From Shewanella sp. KT0246 (GTDB lineage: Bacteria; Pseudomonadota; Gammaproteobacteria; Enterobacterales; Shewanellaceae), in the NCBI RefSeq assembly GCF_019654955.1, contig NZ_BPEV01000028.1, positions 1 through 64,000 of the forward strand: DNA of 64,000 bases, given 5' to 3'. The translations under genes and the position numbers were made by a program. Shown here in pieces: positions 42,578 through 52,192 of this stretch (position 1 is the stretch's first letter; the number at the start of each line of letters is the position of its first letter). The notes below the pieces were generated by a model that did not search any database, was not told the origin of the DNA, and saw only the letters and a list, made by a program, of their open reading frames with translations.

Positions 42578-44638
42578 TTACTTCTTTTCAGTCCAACGAT
42601 CCATCCAACCTAGTACGTTTTTGTACCATTGTTGTAGATTATCTTGGTTAAGGATCCAGTGATTTTCATCTGGGAACATTAATAGCTCAGATGGGATACC
42701 ATTACGTTGCATGTATGTGAATGCAGCTAAACCTTGGCCGTATGGAACACGGTAATCTTTTTCACCGTGGATCACTAACATTGGCGTTTTCCAGTTTTCA
42801 ACATAATTTACTGGGTTAAACTTTTCATACAGCTCTTTGTTTTCAGTGTATGTGCCACCAAACTCATATTCAGGGAACCAAAGCTCTTCTGTTACATGAT
42901 ACATAGAGCGCATATCAAACAAACCAGCGTGATTAACTAAACATTGGAAACCATCACTCCAATTACCTTGGAACCAGTTCATCATGTAGCCACCGTATGA
43001 GCCACCTAATGCGCAAGCGTTTTCAGTATCTAACCATTTTTGTTGCTGACCAACGGCTGCTAAGCCTTTTTGTAAATCTTCTAAAGGTTTGCCACCCCAA
43101 TCTTTAGAGATTGAATCTGTAAATGCTTGACCGTAGCCAGTAGAACCATGGAAATCCACCATCACGACACCGTAGCCAGCACCAGCCCAAAGTTGTGCAT
43201 TCCAGCGACCACTAAATGAGTTACCAAATGAGCCTTGCGGGCCACCATGAACTAAATATGCGACAGGATATTTTTTACCAGACTCGTAGTTAGCAGGTTT
43301 AATCCAGTAACCATGTACAGTCTCATTATTCCAACCTTTAAAGTTAAACTGTTGAAATTCACCAAATTGAATTTCAGCTAGTTTTTCTTTGTTGACGTTG
43401 GTTAAACGCGTCAGGTTCTCACCTTCTAAACTGATTTTGTATAAGTCACCAGGTTCAACAAGTGATTTATTACTGAAGATAATGCTTGAGTCAGTCACGG
43501 CAACTAAACTATTGCTACCGTCATTATAAATAGGACGTACATCACCAAATTGAGTATTCACTTCGAAAATGCTCACTTGGCCAACATCTTGAGCTGTGAC
43601 ATATAAAGTACGGCCATCATCACTAAAAGTGAGTGAGTGCGGGCTGCGATCCCAAAGTGGTGCGACTTCTTTTTCTGCGCCTGTCACTGTATCACGTAAC
43701 ATTATGCGGTAACGGTCAGCTTCAAAACCAGGCTTACTCATTGCAAGGTAAGCTAATTGACGCCCATCTTTAGAATATGTCGGCTGTGCATCCCAAGCTA
43801 AATTTTCTTCAGTTAAGTTTTCAGCATCACCACCAGTAACAGGGACTTTCCACAAATCGTAGTTAGTCGTCCATGCTTGGTCTTTACTTGGCGCTTTTGC
43901 GCTGTATACGATATGTTTGCCATCAGCAGTAAAGGTCACTTCTTCCATGCCAGAAAACGGCTTTGGCGGTGTTTCAGTATCTAAACCCAAAGTGACGTCA
44001 ACAACTTCGGTGACTTGTTTGCCATTTAACTGACCAACAAATAAATGATTACGAGCATGATCTTCCCATGTATCCCAATGGCGAACCATCAATTGTTTGT
44101 ATTCACGACCAGTGGTCTTTTTGTTCTCTTCTGCTTCAATGCGATCCACTGTACACGCCAAGTCTTTACAGTCTGGAAAAACGCGCATATTCATAACAAC
44201 TTGTTTGCCGTCATTAGAAATTTTGTAGCCATTCACATCTAATGGTAAGTCTGTTACTTGCAGCGCTTCACCACCTGATAATGACAAGTTATACAGCTGA
44301 CTTGAGCCATTACGTGCCGCTAAGAAGTAAATTGATTTGTCATCAACACTAAAATTAACGTCGTGTTCTGTGCCTTTGTGCGAGGTAATTTGAACTGGCT
44401 TTGCATTTTTATTGCTTAAGTCCAGCAAGTATAAATTTGAGCTACTCTCGCCATCTGCATCAATATTTTTAACGGCATAAACTAATTGCTTGCCATCATT
44501 AGAGACTGCAGCTGAATGTAACTTATTTAAGTTAACCAATTGCTGAACATTAAAAGGGGTTTTAGTTGGATCGGCTGCTTGAACTGACAGTGCAAGTCCT
44601 GCTGCACCAAGTGCAAGTAATAGCGATGATTTTTTCAT
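42578..44638 (-). CDS. secreted S9 family peptidase, dipeptidyl-peptidase 5-like
   Basis: A 686-residue enzyme with a signal peptide ending SVQA before ADPTK. A seven-bladed propeller-like region (about 30-420) with repeats such as SNDGKQLVYAVKN and FSDDGRTLYVTAQ precedes the hydrolase domain. Catalytic residues are S547 in GGSYGGY, D628 in GEKDYRVP and H660 in DENHWI. The C-terminal text fits dipeptidyl-peptidase 5-like S9C enzymes, which remove dipeptides in the periplasm. It lies downstream of the fumarase gene on the same strand, but the long hairpin at 44809 makes shared transcription unlikely. Confidence 0.9.
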   Translation of the reverse strand: MKKSSLLLALGAAGLALSVQAADPTKTPFNVQQLVNLNKLHSAAVSNDGKQLVYAVKNIDADGESSSNLYLLDLSNKNAKPVQITSHKGTEHDVNFSVDDKSIYFLAARNGSSQLYNLSLSGGEALQVTDLPLDVNGYKISNDGKQVVMNMRVFPDCKDLACTVDRIEAEENKKTTGREYKQLMVRHWDTWEDHARNHLFVGQLNGKQVTEVVDVTLGLDTETPPKPFSGMEEVTFTADGKHIVYSAKAPSKDQAWTTNYDLWKVPVTGGDAENLTEENLAWDAQPTYSKDGRQLAYLAMSKPGFEADRYRIMLRDTVTGAEKEVAPLWDRSPHSLTFSDDGRTLYVTAQDVGQVSIFEVNTQFGDVRPIYNDGSNSLVAVTDSSIIFSNKSLVEPGDLYKISLEGENLTRLTNVNKEKLAEIQFGEFQQFNFKGWNNETVHGYWIKPANYESGKKYPVAYLVHGGPQGSFGNSFSGRWNAQLWAGAGYGVVMVDFHGSTGYGQAFTDSISKDWGGKPLEDLQKGLAAVGQQQKWLDTENACALGGSYGGYMMNWFQGNWSDGFQCLVNHAGLFDMRSMYHVTEELWFPEYEFGGTYTENKELYEKFNPVNYVENWKTPMLVIHGEKDYRVPYGQGLAAFTYMQRNGIPSELLMFPDENHWILNQDNLQQWYKNVLGWMDRWTEKK

Positions 44639-44808
44639 GGGATGAAGTTCTCTTGTTATTTTTTGTTGTTAATAGCAATCACGCTACTTTTAAAATCTAC
44701 CCTATTCTTCAAACCTCATCACACTTTGGTGCGATGCTGTTAGATATCAGTTATTCAACTGAAATGACACTGTTTAAAAAATACTGATAAGCACATTACC
44801 CAAACAAA

Positions 44809-44870
44809 AACGCTCAGGCAATAGAGCAGTTCAAAAAAATGAACCATTCTATTTCTGAGCGTTATTTTTT
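44809..44870. terminator. long nested hairpin terminator between fumarase and S9 genes
   Basis: AACGCTCAG (44809-44817) pairs with CTGAGCGTT (44855-44863). Inside it ATAGA pairs with TCTAT and GTTCA pairs with TGAAC around an A-rich loop. T-runs flank both sides, so it can terminate either way; on the minus strand it ends the fumarase transcript. Confidence 0.85.
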
Positions 44871-44974
44871 CGTCATTTTGCCCATTTTGAAAGCGATTAA
44901 ACCTCTATCGCAATAGTTAAATTAAGCCCTTAGATAATGAAGCCTTAATAACAAACGATTGCTAATGTTTAAGC

Positions 44975-46513
44975 TTATCCCTTAGCGTTAGCAATATTGA
45001 CTTTCCAAATTGCTGGGCCTGTTTCGTGGGCATTAACACCTTGGGTATCAACTGCTACTGTTACTGGCATATCTTTCACATCAAACTCGTAAATCGCTTC
45101 CATACCTAAATCTTCAAATGCCACAACGCGTGACTTTTTAATCGCTTTAGAGACTAAATAAGCTGCGCCGCCTACTGCCATTAGATAAACCGCTTTGTGT
45201 TTCTTAATTGACTCAACCGTTTGAGGGCCGCGCTCTGATTTACCAATCATGCCCATTAAGCCCGTTTTTTCGAGCATTAAATCAGTAAATTTGTCCATAC
45301 GAGTGGCAGTTGTTGGGCCTGCAGGGCCAACAACTTCGTTGCCAACAGGATCAACTGGGCCAACGTAGTAAATAAACTTACCAGTAAAGTCGACGCCTTC
45401 GGGCAAGCCTTCTCCCGATTCAATTAAGGTTTGAATGCGCTTATGGGCTGCATCGCGGCCTGTTAGCATTTTACCGTTAAGTAATAAGGTATCGCCGCTT
45501 TTCCATGTTTCGATTTCAGCTTGTGTAACATTATCAAGATCAACACGATGAGTATTCTCACCTGCTTCACGAGTAATTTCAGGCCAATCAGACAATGATG
45601 GAGGAGATAAATCAGCAGGACCGGTGCCATCTAAGTGAAAATGAACGTGACGAGTTGCTGCGCAGTTCGGGATCATCACCACAGGTTTAGATGCAGCATG
45701 AGTCGGAACTGATTTTACTTTAATATCAAGTACAGTGGTTAAACCACCAAGACCTTGTGCGCCAATACCGGTATTATTGGCACGCTCGAAAATATCTAAA
45801 CGTAATTTTTCTTCAGTGGTTTCTGCGCCCCGTTCCATTAATTCATGGATATCAACAGGGTCCATTAATGACTCTTTTGCCAATACTGCCGCTTTTTCAG
45901 CCGTGCCACCAATACCTATGCCTAGCATGCCTGGAGGACACCAGCCAGCACCCATTGTTGGTAAGGTTTTCTCTACCCACGCTGCGATATCATCAGACGG
46001 ATTTAACATGACCATTTTAGATTTGTTCTCTGATCCACCGCCTTTAGCTGCGATCATCACTTCAATATGGTTACCTGGCACCATATCGATATGGACTACT
46101 GATGGCGTGTTATCACGAGTATTTTTACGAGTACCAGCAGGATCGGCCACAATTGACGCACGTAATGGATTATCAGGATTGGTATACGCTTGACGAACAC
46201 CTTCATCAACCATTTCCTGAACTGTCATGTCAGTTTTATCCCACTGAACTGCCATACCAATTTTAACGAAAGTGGTCACAATCCCAGTGTCCTGACATAA
46301 AGGACGTTTACCTTCAGCCGACATACGTGAATTAATCAAAATTTGTGCAATTGCATCTTTTGCAGCTGCACTTTCTTCGCGATCGTAGGCTTTAGCCATC
46401 GCATCGACGAAATCTTTCGGGTGGTAATAAGAGATATACTGCAAAGAGTCAGCAATACTTTCGATAAAATCAGCTTGTTTCATCACGACATTCGCAGAAG
46501 AATTTGTAGACAT
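44975..46513 (-). CDS. fumA: class I (iron-sulphur) fumarate hydratase
   Basis: A 512-residue class I fumarase, FumA/FumB type, converting fumarate and malate in the TCA cycle. It binds a 4Fe-4S cluster through cysteines in RPLCQDTG (C73 from this start), near PNCAATRHVHF, and one elsewhere in the N-terminal domain. The C-terminal beta domain follows (from about residue 360, with TGKFIYYVGPVDPVGNEVVGPAGPTTATRMDKF). The open frame reaches 46543 but the ATG at 46513 (MSTNSSANV) follows GGAG and gives the expected start. It is divergent from pabB; fumA-pabB adjacency agrees with my recollection of Shewanella genomes. Confidence 0.95.
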   Translation of the reverse strand: MSTNSSANVVMKQADFIESIADSLQYISYYHPKDFVDAMAKAYDREESAAAKDAIAQILINSRMSAEGKRPLCQDTGIVTTFVKIGMAVQWDKTDMTVQEMVDEGVRQAYTNPDNPLRASIVADPAGTRKNTRDNTPSVVHIDMVPGNHIEVMIAAKGGGSENKSKMVMLNPSDDIAAWVEKTLPTMGAGWCPPGMLGIGIGGTAEKAAVLAKESLMDPVDIHELMERGAETTEEKLRLDIFERANNTGIGAQGLGGLTTVLDIKVKSVPTHAASKPVVMIPNCAATRHVHFHLDGTGPADLSPPSLSDWPEITREAGENTHRVDLDNVTQAEIETWKSGDTLLLNGKMLTGRDAAHKRIQTLIESGEGLPEGVDFTGKFIYYVGPVDPVGNEVVGPAGPTTATRMDKFTDLMLEKTGLMGMIGKSERGPQTVESIKKHKAVYLMAVGGAAYLVSKAIKKSRVVAFEDLGMEAIYEFDVKDMPVTVAVDTQGVNAHETGPAIWKVNIANAKG

Positions 46514-46695
46514 ATAGGGGCGCTCCAGCAGCCATTGCGGCATAACTTGTTTTATTTTTATATGAATGCAGTCTAATCGTTTATAAATAACGCTAAACTT
46601 TAAAAAGCATTCAATTAGCTATTAATCCTTTCAGGGACAATATGATACTCTTTCCAACCTTTTTGGGCTACATCACTTTTTAAATAGGCTATAAA

Positions 46696-48201
46696 ATGCG
46701 TAACTTGGGTCATCAATCTCTTGCTGTTACTTCACTCGACTGGGATGTTGATACTCATAGCGTTTTTAGTGCCTTTAGTCAGCAACCTTGGGCAATGCTA
46801 CTAGATTCAACTAATAGCGAACATCAAGATGCCAATGTCGACATTATTGTATTCAATCCTATCGCAACGGTTGTCAGCGACAGTAACAACCGCGCTTACA
46901 CTTTTCATGGTGATAATGCAGACAACAATAGCCATAATTTTGTACCCGATGGTTGTTCATCTGTCTTTAAGCTACTACAAAAGCTTCAGTCGCATTTGTA
47001 TCCCGTAAAGCACTCAAGTGAGTTACCTTTTAGTGGCGGGTTAATCGGTAGCTTTAATTATGATTTAGGTAGAGTAATTGAAAATCTACCTCAGCAAGCA
47101 ATGAAAGATATTCAACTTGCGGATGTGAATGTAGGCTTTTACGATTTTGCCTTAATTTTTAATCATACAAAACAGAGCTGGTTCGCAGTACATTATTTAG
47201 GTCAAACCGCGCTTGATACTGAGCTGGTCGATGTGGCTAATCTACTGGCTAAAAATGGTGTCATTAAGTCAAAATCTAGCCAATCATTTAAGTTGAATAA
47301 AATTGATTCATTAAATCAAAACAAACAATACCAAGATAATAAACACTCACAAAAGTCTAATTTCAAATTAACCTCGCCATGGCGAAATCAAACGTCTAAA
47401 GAGCAATACAGCGCTAGATTTGAAAAAGTGCAACAATACCTTCAGCAAGGCGATTGCTATCAAATAAATTTAACCCAAAGGTTTGATGCTGATTATCAAG
47501 GCTGTGAATGGCAGGCTTACTGCGCTCTTTCTGATGCCAATAAAGCACCCTTTTCTGCATTTATTCGTTTAGAAAATCATTGCATTTTATCAATATCACC
47601 AGAGCGATTTATTCAGCTTAATGGCAATCAAATATCAACTAAACCTATTAAAGGGACTCTGCCCCGTGATAAGTCACCAGAGCAAGATAAGCTTAATGCA
47701 CAGCGTTTAAGAACCTCTGAAAAAGACTTAGCTGAAAATGTGATGATTGTAGATCTGCTACGAAATGACATTAGTAAAGTTGCCACTGCAGGTTCTGTTA
47801 ACGTACCTAAACTTTTCGATATTGAAAGTTTTCCAGCAGTGCATCACCTAGTGAGTACTGTTGAAGCTATAATGGCTGAGCAATATGACGCCATCGACTT
47901 ATTAAAAGCGGCGTTTCCTGGCGGCTCTATTACAGGAGCCCCCAAAATCCGCGCCATGGAAATCATAGAAGAGTTAGAACCTTCAAGACGAAGCATTTAT
48001 TGCGGCAGTATTGGTTACATCAGCCAAGATGGACATATGGACACCAGTATTACAATTCGCACTTTGGTGACTCAGAATAATACTCTGTATTGCTGGGCTG
48101 GCGGTGGTATCGTTGCTGACTCAAATGTTGAGGCAGAATATCAAGAGACGTTTGATAAAGTCAGTAAAATATTACCAGTGCTTGAGCAAGTTAATTGCTA
48201 A
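46696..48201 (+). CDS. pabB: aminodeoxychorismate synthase component I
   Basis: A 501-residue chorismate-utilising enzyme making 4-amino-4-deoxychorismate for folate, with PabA. The C-terminal chorismate-binding domain (about 230-495) has YQINLTQRF, STKPIKGTLPR, LAENVMIVDLLRNDI and AAFPGGSITGAPKIRAMEIIEELE. The PIKGT motif places a lysine where TrpE has alanine, which marks PabB. The N-terminal domain holds GGLIGSFNYDLGR. Between them is a low-complexity Asn, Gln, Lys and Ser linker (about residues 198-232), longer than in E. coli PabB (453 residues). It is divergent from fumA, with Zur-type gene 230 bases downstream. Confidence 0.92.
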   Translation: MRNLGHQSLAVTSLDWDVDTHSVFSAFSQQPWAMLLDSTNSEHQDANVDIIVFNPIATVVSDSNNRAYTFHGDNADNNSHNFVPDGCSSVFKLLQKLQSHLYPVKHSSELPFSGGLIGSFNYDLGRVIENLPQQAMKDIQLADVNVGFYDFALIFNHTKQSWFAVHYLGQTALDTELVDVANLLAKNGVIKSKSSQSFKLNKIDSLNQNKQYQDNKHSQKSNFKLTSPWRNQTSKEQYSARFEKVQQYLQQGDCYQINLTQRFDADYQGCEWQAYCALSDANKAPFSAFIRLENHCILSISPERFIQLNGNQISTKPIKGTLPRDKSPEQDKLNAQRLRTSEKDLAENVMIVDLLRNDISKVATAGSVNVPKLFDIESFPAVHHLVSTVEAIMAEQYDAIDLLKAAFPGGSITGAPKIRAMEIIEELEPSRRSIYCGSIGYISQDGHMDTSITIRTLVTQNNTLYCWAGGGIVADSNVEAEYQETFDKVSKILPVLEQVNC

Positions 48202-48430
48202 ATATTTGGTGAATGGCTCACTTTTGTACTTATAAGCTATTCCAGTTACATCCAATAAAACTTGTTTTAGTTGCTATGCCAAGTAAGGAAAGTCTACTTA
48301 ATTTCCAATTCTGATTCATCAATAGATAATTTGAGCAGCTATCCTCATAACGCACTTTTGGCATTTTAATATTTACAATTCCACCTTGAGCAGAAATAAT
48401 AACGGTCTTATTGTTTTCTATTGAGTAAAT

Positions 48431-48901
48431 ATGTCTAACAGCAACAAAGTCGCGATCTTTTCTAAAGCAGAGCAAATATGCCAAGCCAATGGCGTTAAGT
48501 TTACTGCTAAAAGGCAAAACGTTTTTGCTGTACTTTTAGACTCAACAGTTCCTTTATCTGCTTATGATATTGTTGATAAATACCGTGAAACTTATCAAGA
48601 AACACTAGCACCCATGTCTGTTTATCGTATGCTAGATGTCCTTATCGAGTTGTCGTTAGTGCATAAACTGTCTTCTGAAAATAAATACCTCGCCTGCTCT
48701 CACATCACTTGCGATCACAAGCACGAAATACCACAATTTTTAATTTGTAATAGTTGCGGTAAAGTGGCAGAAAAAGGGATTCAAAAAAGTGTGATAGAAG
48801 CGCTGAAAAACAGTATTGAACAAGCTGATTTTCAACTGATTAATTCGCAAATTGAATTACAATGCTTGTGTAAAGACTGTGCCAAAACAACTAAAGATTA
48901 G
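48431..48901 (+). CDS. zur: Fur family regulator, Zur-type
   Basis: A 156-residue Fur-superfamily repressor. The N-terminal winged helix (about 10-85, AEQICQANGVKFTAKRQNVF and APMSVYRMLDVL) is followed by a metal-binding domain. The zinc ligands include His and Cys in CSHITCDHKHEIPQFLICNSCGKV (about 89-112) and C-terminal CLCKDC, giving two CxxC pairs. The first Cys-rich segment and the YRMLDVL form match Zur (zinc uptake regulator) rather than Fur. It should bind zinc and repress uptake genes, none of which is in the window. It stands between pabB and the glycogen cluster with its own terminator. Confidence 0.8.
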   Translation: MSNSNKVAIFSKAEQICQANGVKFTAKRQNVFAVLLDSTVPLSAYDIVDKYRETYQETLAPMSVYRMLDVLIELSLVHKLSSENKYLACSHITCDHKHEIPQFLICNSCGKVAEKGIQKSVIEALKNSIEQADFQLINSQIELQCLCKDCAKTTKD

Positions 48902-48984
48902 CTATCAGCTATAACAACATTCTGATGGAATATTAAGCTTTCCTCAAATCAGTGCAAACCCCAATCTATATCACTACTCACACT

Positions 48985-49026
48985 TGAAAGCTCGCTTATT
49001 TACAACAATTGAGCTTTCATTTTCTC
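48985..49026 (+). terminator. terminator of the zur-type gene
   Basis: TGAAAGCTC (48985-48993) pairs with GAGCTTTCA (49011-49019), followed on the plus strand by TTTTCTC. It separates zur from the convergent glgA. Confidence 0.75.
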
Positions 49027-49067
49027 ACTACCTATATCTAAATTGTTGATATAATGAATTATTTAAC

Positions 49068-50816
49068 CTATTCGCCATATAACTTTGACAGATATTGTTT
49101 CGCAGCATGATGCCAAGTAAATCTTACCTCACTTGCTGACTGCCTCATCGATAAATATTCAGCGGCTTTGTCATTGTGTAGCGATAAAGCATTTTTCATC
49201 ACTAACAAAAGTTGCTCTGATTGGTGTTGTAAATTGTTGCCTTCAAACAACCAACCATTTTGCTTATCTGCGATGGTATCTCTAAGTCCACCTACACCAT
49301 GAGCAATACATACCTGACCGTGTTTCATGGCTAGTAACTGACTAATGCCGCAAGGCTCAAAACTACTTGGCATCATGAATAACTCGCCAAATTGATAAAG
49401 AGTGCTCGATAAAGCGTCATCGTAGCCATTAAGAAAAACAAAGTTGTCGTTATTGGCTCCCACTTTTTGAAACTCAGCTGCAATTTGTTTATCGCCGCTA
49501 CCCAAAAGAATAAACACGGCTTTGGGTTTAAGTTGCTTTAAATTATCTAACAAAGCCTGCAAGGTAGAACTAGAATTAGCGCTAGAACTTGAACCAGAAT
49601 TAGCATGAGGTTGACGCAGTAACAAGACTTTTTGATCAGTTAAGCGCCCTACTGACGTCATTAAAAAATCGCACTCTGTGCTAGGTTTTGACTGCTTTGT
49701 CGTTAATATTTGTAGACGGCTTAAGGCAATTTGATCGACACTTTTTATCCATTCAGATTTACCTAGCCACTTAATTACTGCTTGCTGGGCACCTTCAAAT
49801 ACTTGGCTAATATCTTTGGTCGTTACAGGTTTTATTGCTTTTATCCGCTCAACTTTAGTATTCGACTTACTATTTGATTCGTCATACACACAGCCGTTAA
49901 GAATACCGACGATATCACCACGATGATGTTTATCTTGAAGTGAACCTTCTAATCCCTCGCCGCCAAAAAATCCGTTTTGATGATCGGATGGCATTAATAC
50001 TTCATTGGCATAAGTCGGCGAAACTAAGTGAACTTTATCGCTGAGTTCAATACCCATTTTCATAGGATTTATACAATGTGGATAGCGAGGATCGCATATT
50101 TGCGCTTTTTGCTCTTGGGTTAACAATCTTGAGAGTTCAGGAAACCATGCAGTGAATGACGATACATCATCCCGAATTGGCCGAATGCCCTGCAGTGCCA
50201 AATTATGAATTGAAAACACACAAGGAATACCTTTAAGCGCTGCATATTCAGGTGCAAAAGCGCGCAGCATAACTAACATACCAGCATGCCAATCATGCAT
50301 ATGTAAAGTATCAACAGGTTTTATCACGCCATCAACATACGCCTGTGCGACCGCTAAGTTAAATAAAGCAAACTTGGTGGCATCTTCAGCGAAAGGACGA
50401 TCGGCACAGCCTTCGGTATACACTTGATTGTCTGGACTGTTGAAAAAGTGATGGTCAAATAGATACACAGAACTGGTTAACTGGCCATTTTGAGCTTGCG
50501 AGTTTTTAGCTTGCGAGTCACTAGCAGTTAAATATGGCGCAGGTATTTTATAGACATCGATTGTTTCGAGGTTTGCGCCAAACTTTACTACGACTTTGGC
50601 AATGAAGTCTGCATTATTGTCTTTAGCAATAAAACCATAATTAGGCATTGCGACATCTACATAAACATCAACTTTGGCGAGTGCGGGCGGCAAGTCACGA
50701 ATAACATCCGCCATTCCACCTACTTTAGCCCCTTTTATGGCGTCATTTTCAGCTGCAATCATCAACACTTTTTTCACGTTAGTTGTTACCTTTTCAATAT
50801 TAATTCTAGAACTCAT
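49068..50816 (-). CDS. glgA: glycogen synthase GlgA
   Basis: A 582-residue GT5 glucosyltransferase that extends alpha-1,4-glucan from ADP-glucose; last gene of the glycogen cluster. The ADP-glucose loop KVGGMADV lies near residue 32, HMHDWHAGM near residue 173 and SSFEPCGISQLLAMKHG near residue 490. It is longer than E. coli GlgA (477). Extra length comes from Ser, Asn and Gln rich inserts near residue 105 (TASDSQAKNSQAQNGQ) and near residue 407 (ANSGSSSSANSSS). These inserts come from short direct DNA repeats. A hairpin with a U-tract separates it from glgC, so it is probably expressed at a lower level. Confidence 0.93.
   Translation of the reverse strand: MSSRINIEKVTTNVKKVLMIAAENDAIKGAKVGGMADVIRDLPPALAKVDVYVDVAMPNYGFIAKDNNADFIAKVVVKFGANLETIDVYKIPAPYLTASDSQAKNSQAQNGQLTSSVYLFDHHFFNSPDNQVYTEGCADRPFAEDATKFALFNLAVAQAYVDGVIKPVDTLHMHDWHAGMLVMLRAFAPEYAALKGIPCVFSIHNLALQGIRPIRDDVSSFTAWFPELSRLLTQEQKAQICDPRYPHCINPMKMGIELSDKVHLVSPTYANEVLMPSDHQNGFFGGEGLEGSLQDKHHRGDIVGILNGCVYDESNSKSNTKVERIKAIKPVTTKDISQVFEGAQQAVIKWLGKSEWIKSVDQIALSRLQILTTKQSKPSTECDFLMTSVGRLTDQKVLLLRQPHANSGSSSSANSSSTLQALLDNLKQLKPKAVFILLGSGDKQIAAEFQKVGANNDNFVFLNGYDDALSSTLYQFGELFMMPSSFEPCGISQLLAMKHGQVCIAHGVGGLRDTIADKQNGWLFEGNNLQHQSEQLLLVMKNALSLHNDKAAEYLSMRQSASEVRFTWHHAAKQYLSKLYGE
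50493..50518. repeat. two copies of AGCTTGCGAGT, 15-bp period, inside glgA
   Basis: Copies at 50493-50503 and 50508-50518. They give a Ser-Gln-Ala repeat in the protein, part of the insert near residue 105. Confidence 0.75.
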
Positions 50817-50844
50817 TACGCCTAAAGAGATTTCAAAAATAAAA

Positions 50845-50870
50845 AGCGGCTATTTAGCTTAATAGCCGCT
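50845..50870 (-). terminator. hairpin with U-tract between glgC and glgA
   Basis: AGCGGCTATT (50845-50854) pairs with AATAGCCGCT (50861-50870); on the minus strand it is followed by TTTTATTTTTG. It lies within the 67-base glgC-glgA gap, so it can act as a terminator or a partial read-through point. Confidence 0.85.
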
Positions 50871-50883
50871 AGTTTATTAAGTC

Positions 50884-52146
50884 CTACTCGTAGCCCACAG
50901 GTAAACCAAGCATTTTACGGGTCACTAATGTGATGCCTTTCTCTGACACTCTAAATCCACGGGCTAAATCCTGCTCTCGGCTGTATCCAATTTCCATTCC
51001 TTCAGGAATAACACAGCCACGATCGATAATCGCATTTTGAATTTTGCAATTCTTCAGCACCACAACATCAGGCAATAATACTGAGTCTTTTACAAATGAG
51101 TATGAGCACACCCGTACTTCATCAAACAGCACACTACGTTTTACTTTAGCCCCTGAGATAATACAGCCACCAGACACTATTGAGTCCACTGCCATGCCGC
51201 GACGGTCGTCATCATCGAATACAAATTTAGCTGGAGGTAATTGTTCTTGATAAGTCCAAATCGGCCACTTAGCGTCATAAAGATTTAAAGCTGGTGTTGG
51301 CGATAACAGCTCCATATTGGCCTGAAAAAACGAGTCCAAGGTGCCCACGTCACGCCAATAAGCAGGCTCGTCAGGTACGGCACTGGTAAATGGGAAAGCG
51401 AACACGTTGGCATGTTCTATTATCGATGGAATAATATCTTTGCCAAAGTCTCTGTCAGAGTTTGCGTTATCTGCGTCTTTACGTAATTGCTCAAACAAAA
51501 ACTTAGTGTTAAATACATAATTGCCCATTGACGCTAAGCAATACTCTTCGTTACCTGGAATAGATTTAGGCAGTTCAGGTTTTTCTTCAAAACCGATCAC
51601 TCGTTTGTCTTCATCAACTTCCATCACACCAAACGCCCCAGCAGCTTCAGGTATTGGGGTTTCTAAACAACATACTGTCATGTCAGCGCCAGATTCCGCA
51701 TGCGCTGCTAATAAGCCTGCGTAGTCCATACGATATACGTGATCACCAGAAAGAATCATCACGTATTTGGGGATTTCATGACGAATAATATCAATATTTT
51801 GGAATACCGCATCGGCAGTGCCTTCGTACCAATTACCCGATGTTTGCTGCGAGGCTGGTAATATTTCAACCGACTCACCAAGCTCCTTTTTAAAGTGTCC
51901 CCAACCACGACTGACATGGCGAATTAATGAGTGCGATTTATATTGGGTAACAACACCCACTCGGCGAATGCCTGAGTTAATGCAGTTCGATAACGGAAAA
52001 TCGATAATGCGGAATTTACCTCCGAAGTACAGCGCAGGTTTTGCGCGCCAATCGGTTAGCTCATGCAATCGAGAGCCTCGTCCACCAGCTAAAATAAGCG
52101 CATATGTATCACGGGTAAGATTACTTATATAACGAACATTCGACAT
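50884..52146 (-). CDS. glgC: glucose-1-phosphate adenylyltransferase GlgC
   Basis: A 420-residue enzyme making ADP-glucose, the committed and usually allosterically controlled step of glycogen synthesis. The nucleotide-binding start is AGGRGSRL (about residues 20-27), followed by the substrate blocks [25 protein letters not shown] and [22 protein letters not shown] with nearby Lys residues and the C-terminal left-handed beta-helix (from about residue 300, with repeats like [19 protein letters not shown]) complete the family. The start is the ATG at 52146. It lies between glgP and glgA on the minus strand, as in a typical Shewanella glg cluster. Confidence 0.95.
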   Translation of the reverse strand: MSNVRYISNLTRDTYALILAGGRGSRLHELTDWRAKPALYFGGKFRIIDFPLSNCINSGIRRVGVVTQYKSHSLIRHVSRGWGHFKKELGESVEILPASQQTSGNWYEGTADAVFQNIDIIRHEIPKYVMILSGDHVYRMDYAGLLAAHAESGADMTVCCLETPIPEAAGAFGVMEVDEDKRVIGFEEKPELPKSIPGNEEYCLASMGNYVFNTKFLFEQLRKDADNANSDRDFGKDIIPSIIEHANVFAFPFTSAVPDEPAYWRDVGTLDSFFQANMELLSPTPALNLYDAKWPIWTYQEQLPPAKFVFDDDDRRGMAVDSIVSGGCIISGAKVKRSVLFDEVRVCSYSFVKDSVLLPDVVVLKNCKIQNAIIDRGCVIPEGMEIGYSREQDLARGFRVSEKGITLVTRKMLGLPVGYE

Positions 52147-52192
52147 AGATATTAACTCCTAACTTTACGACTTTAGTTATAGCAATCGATAA

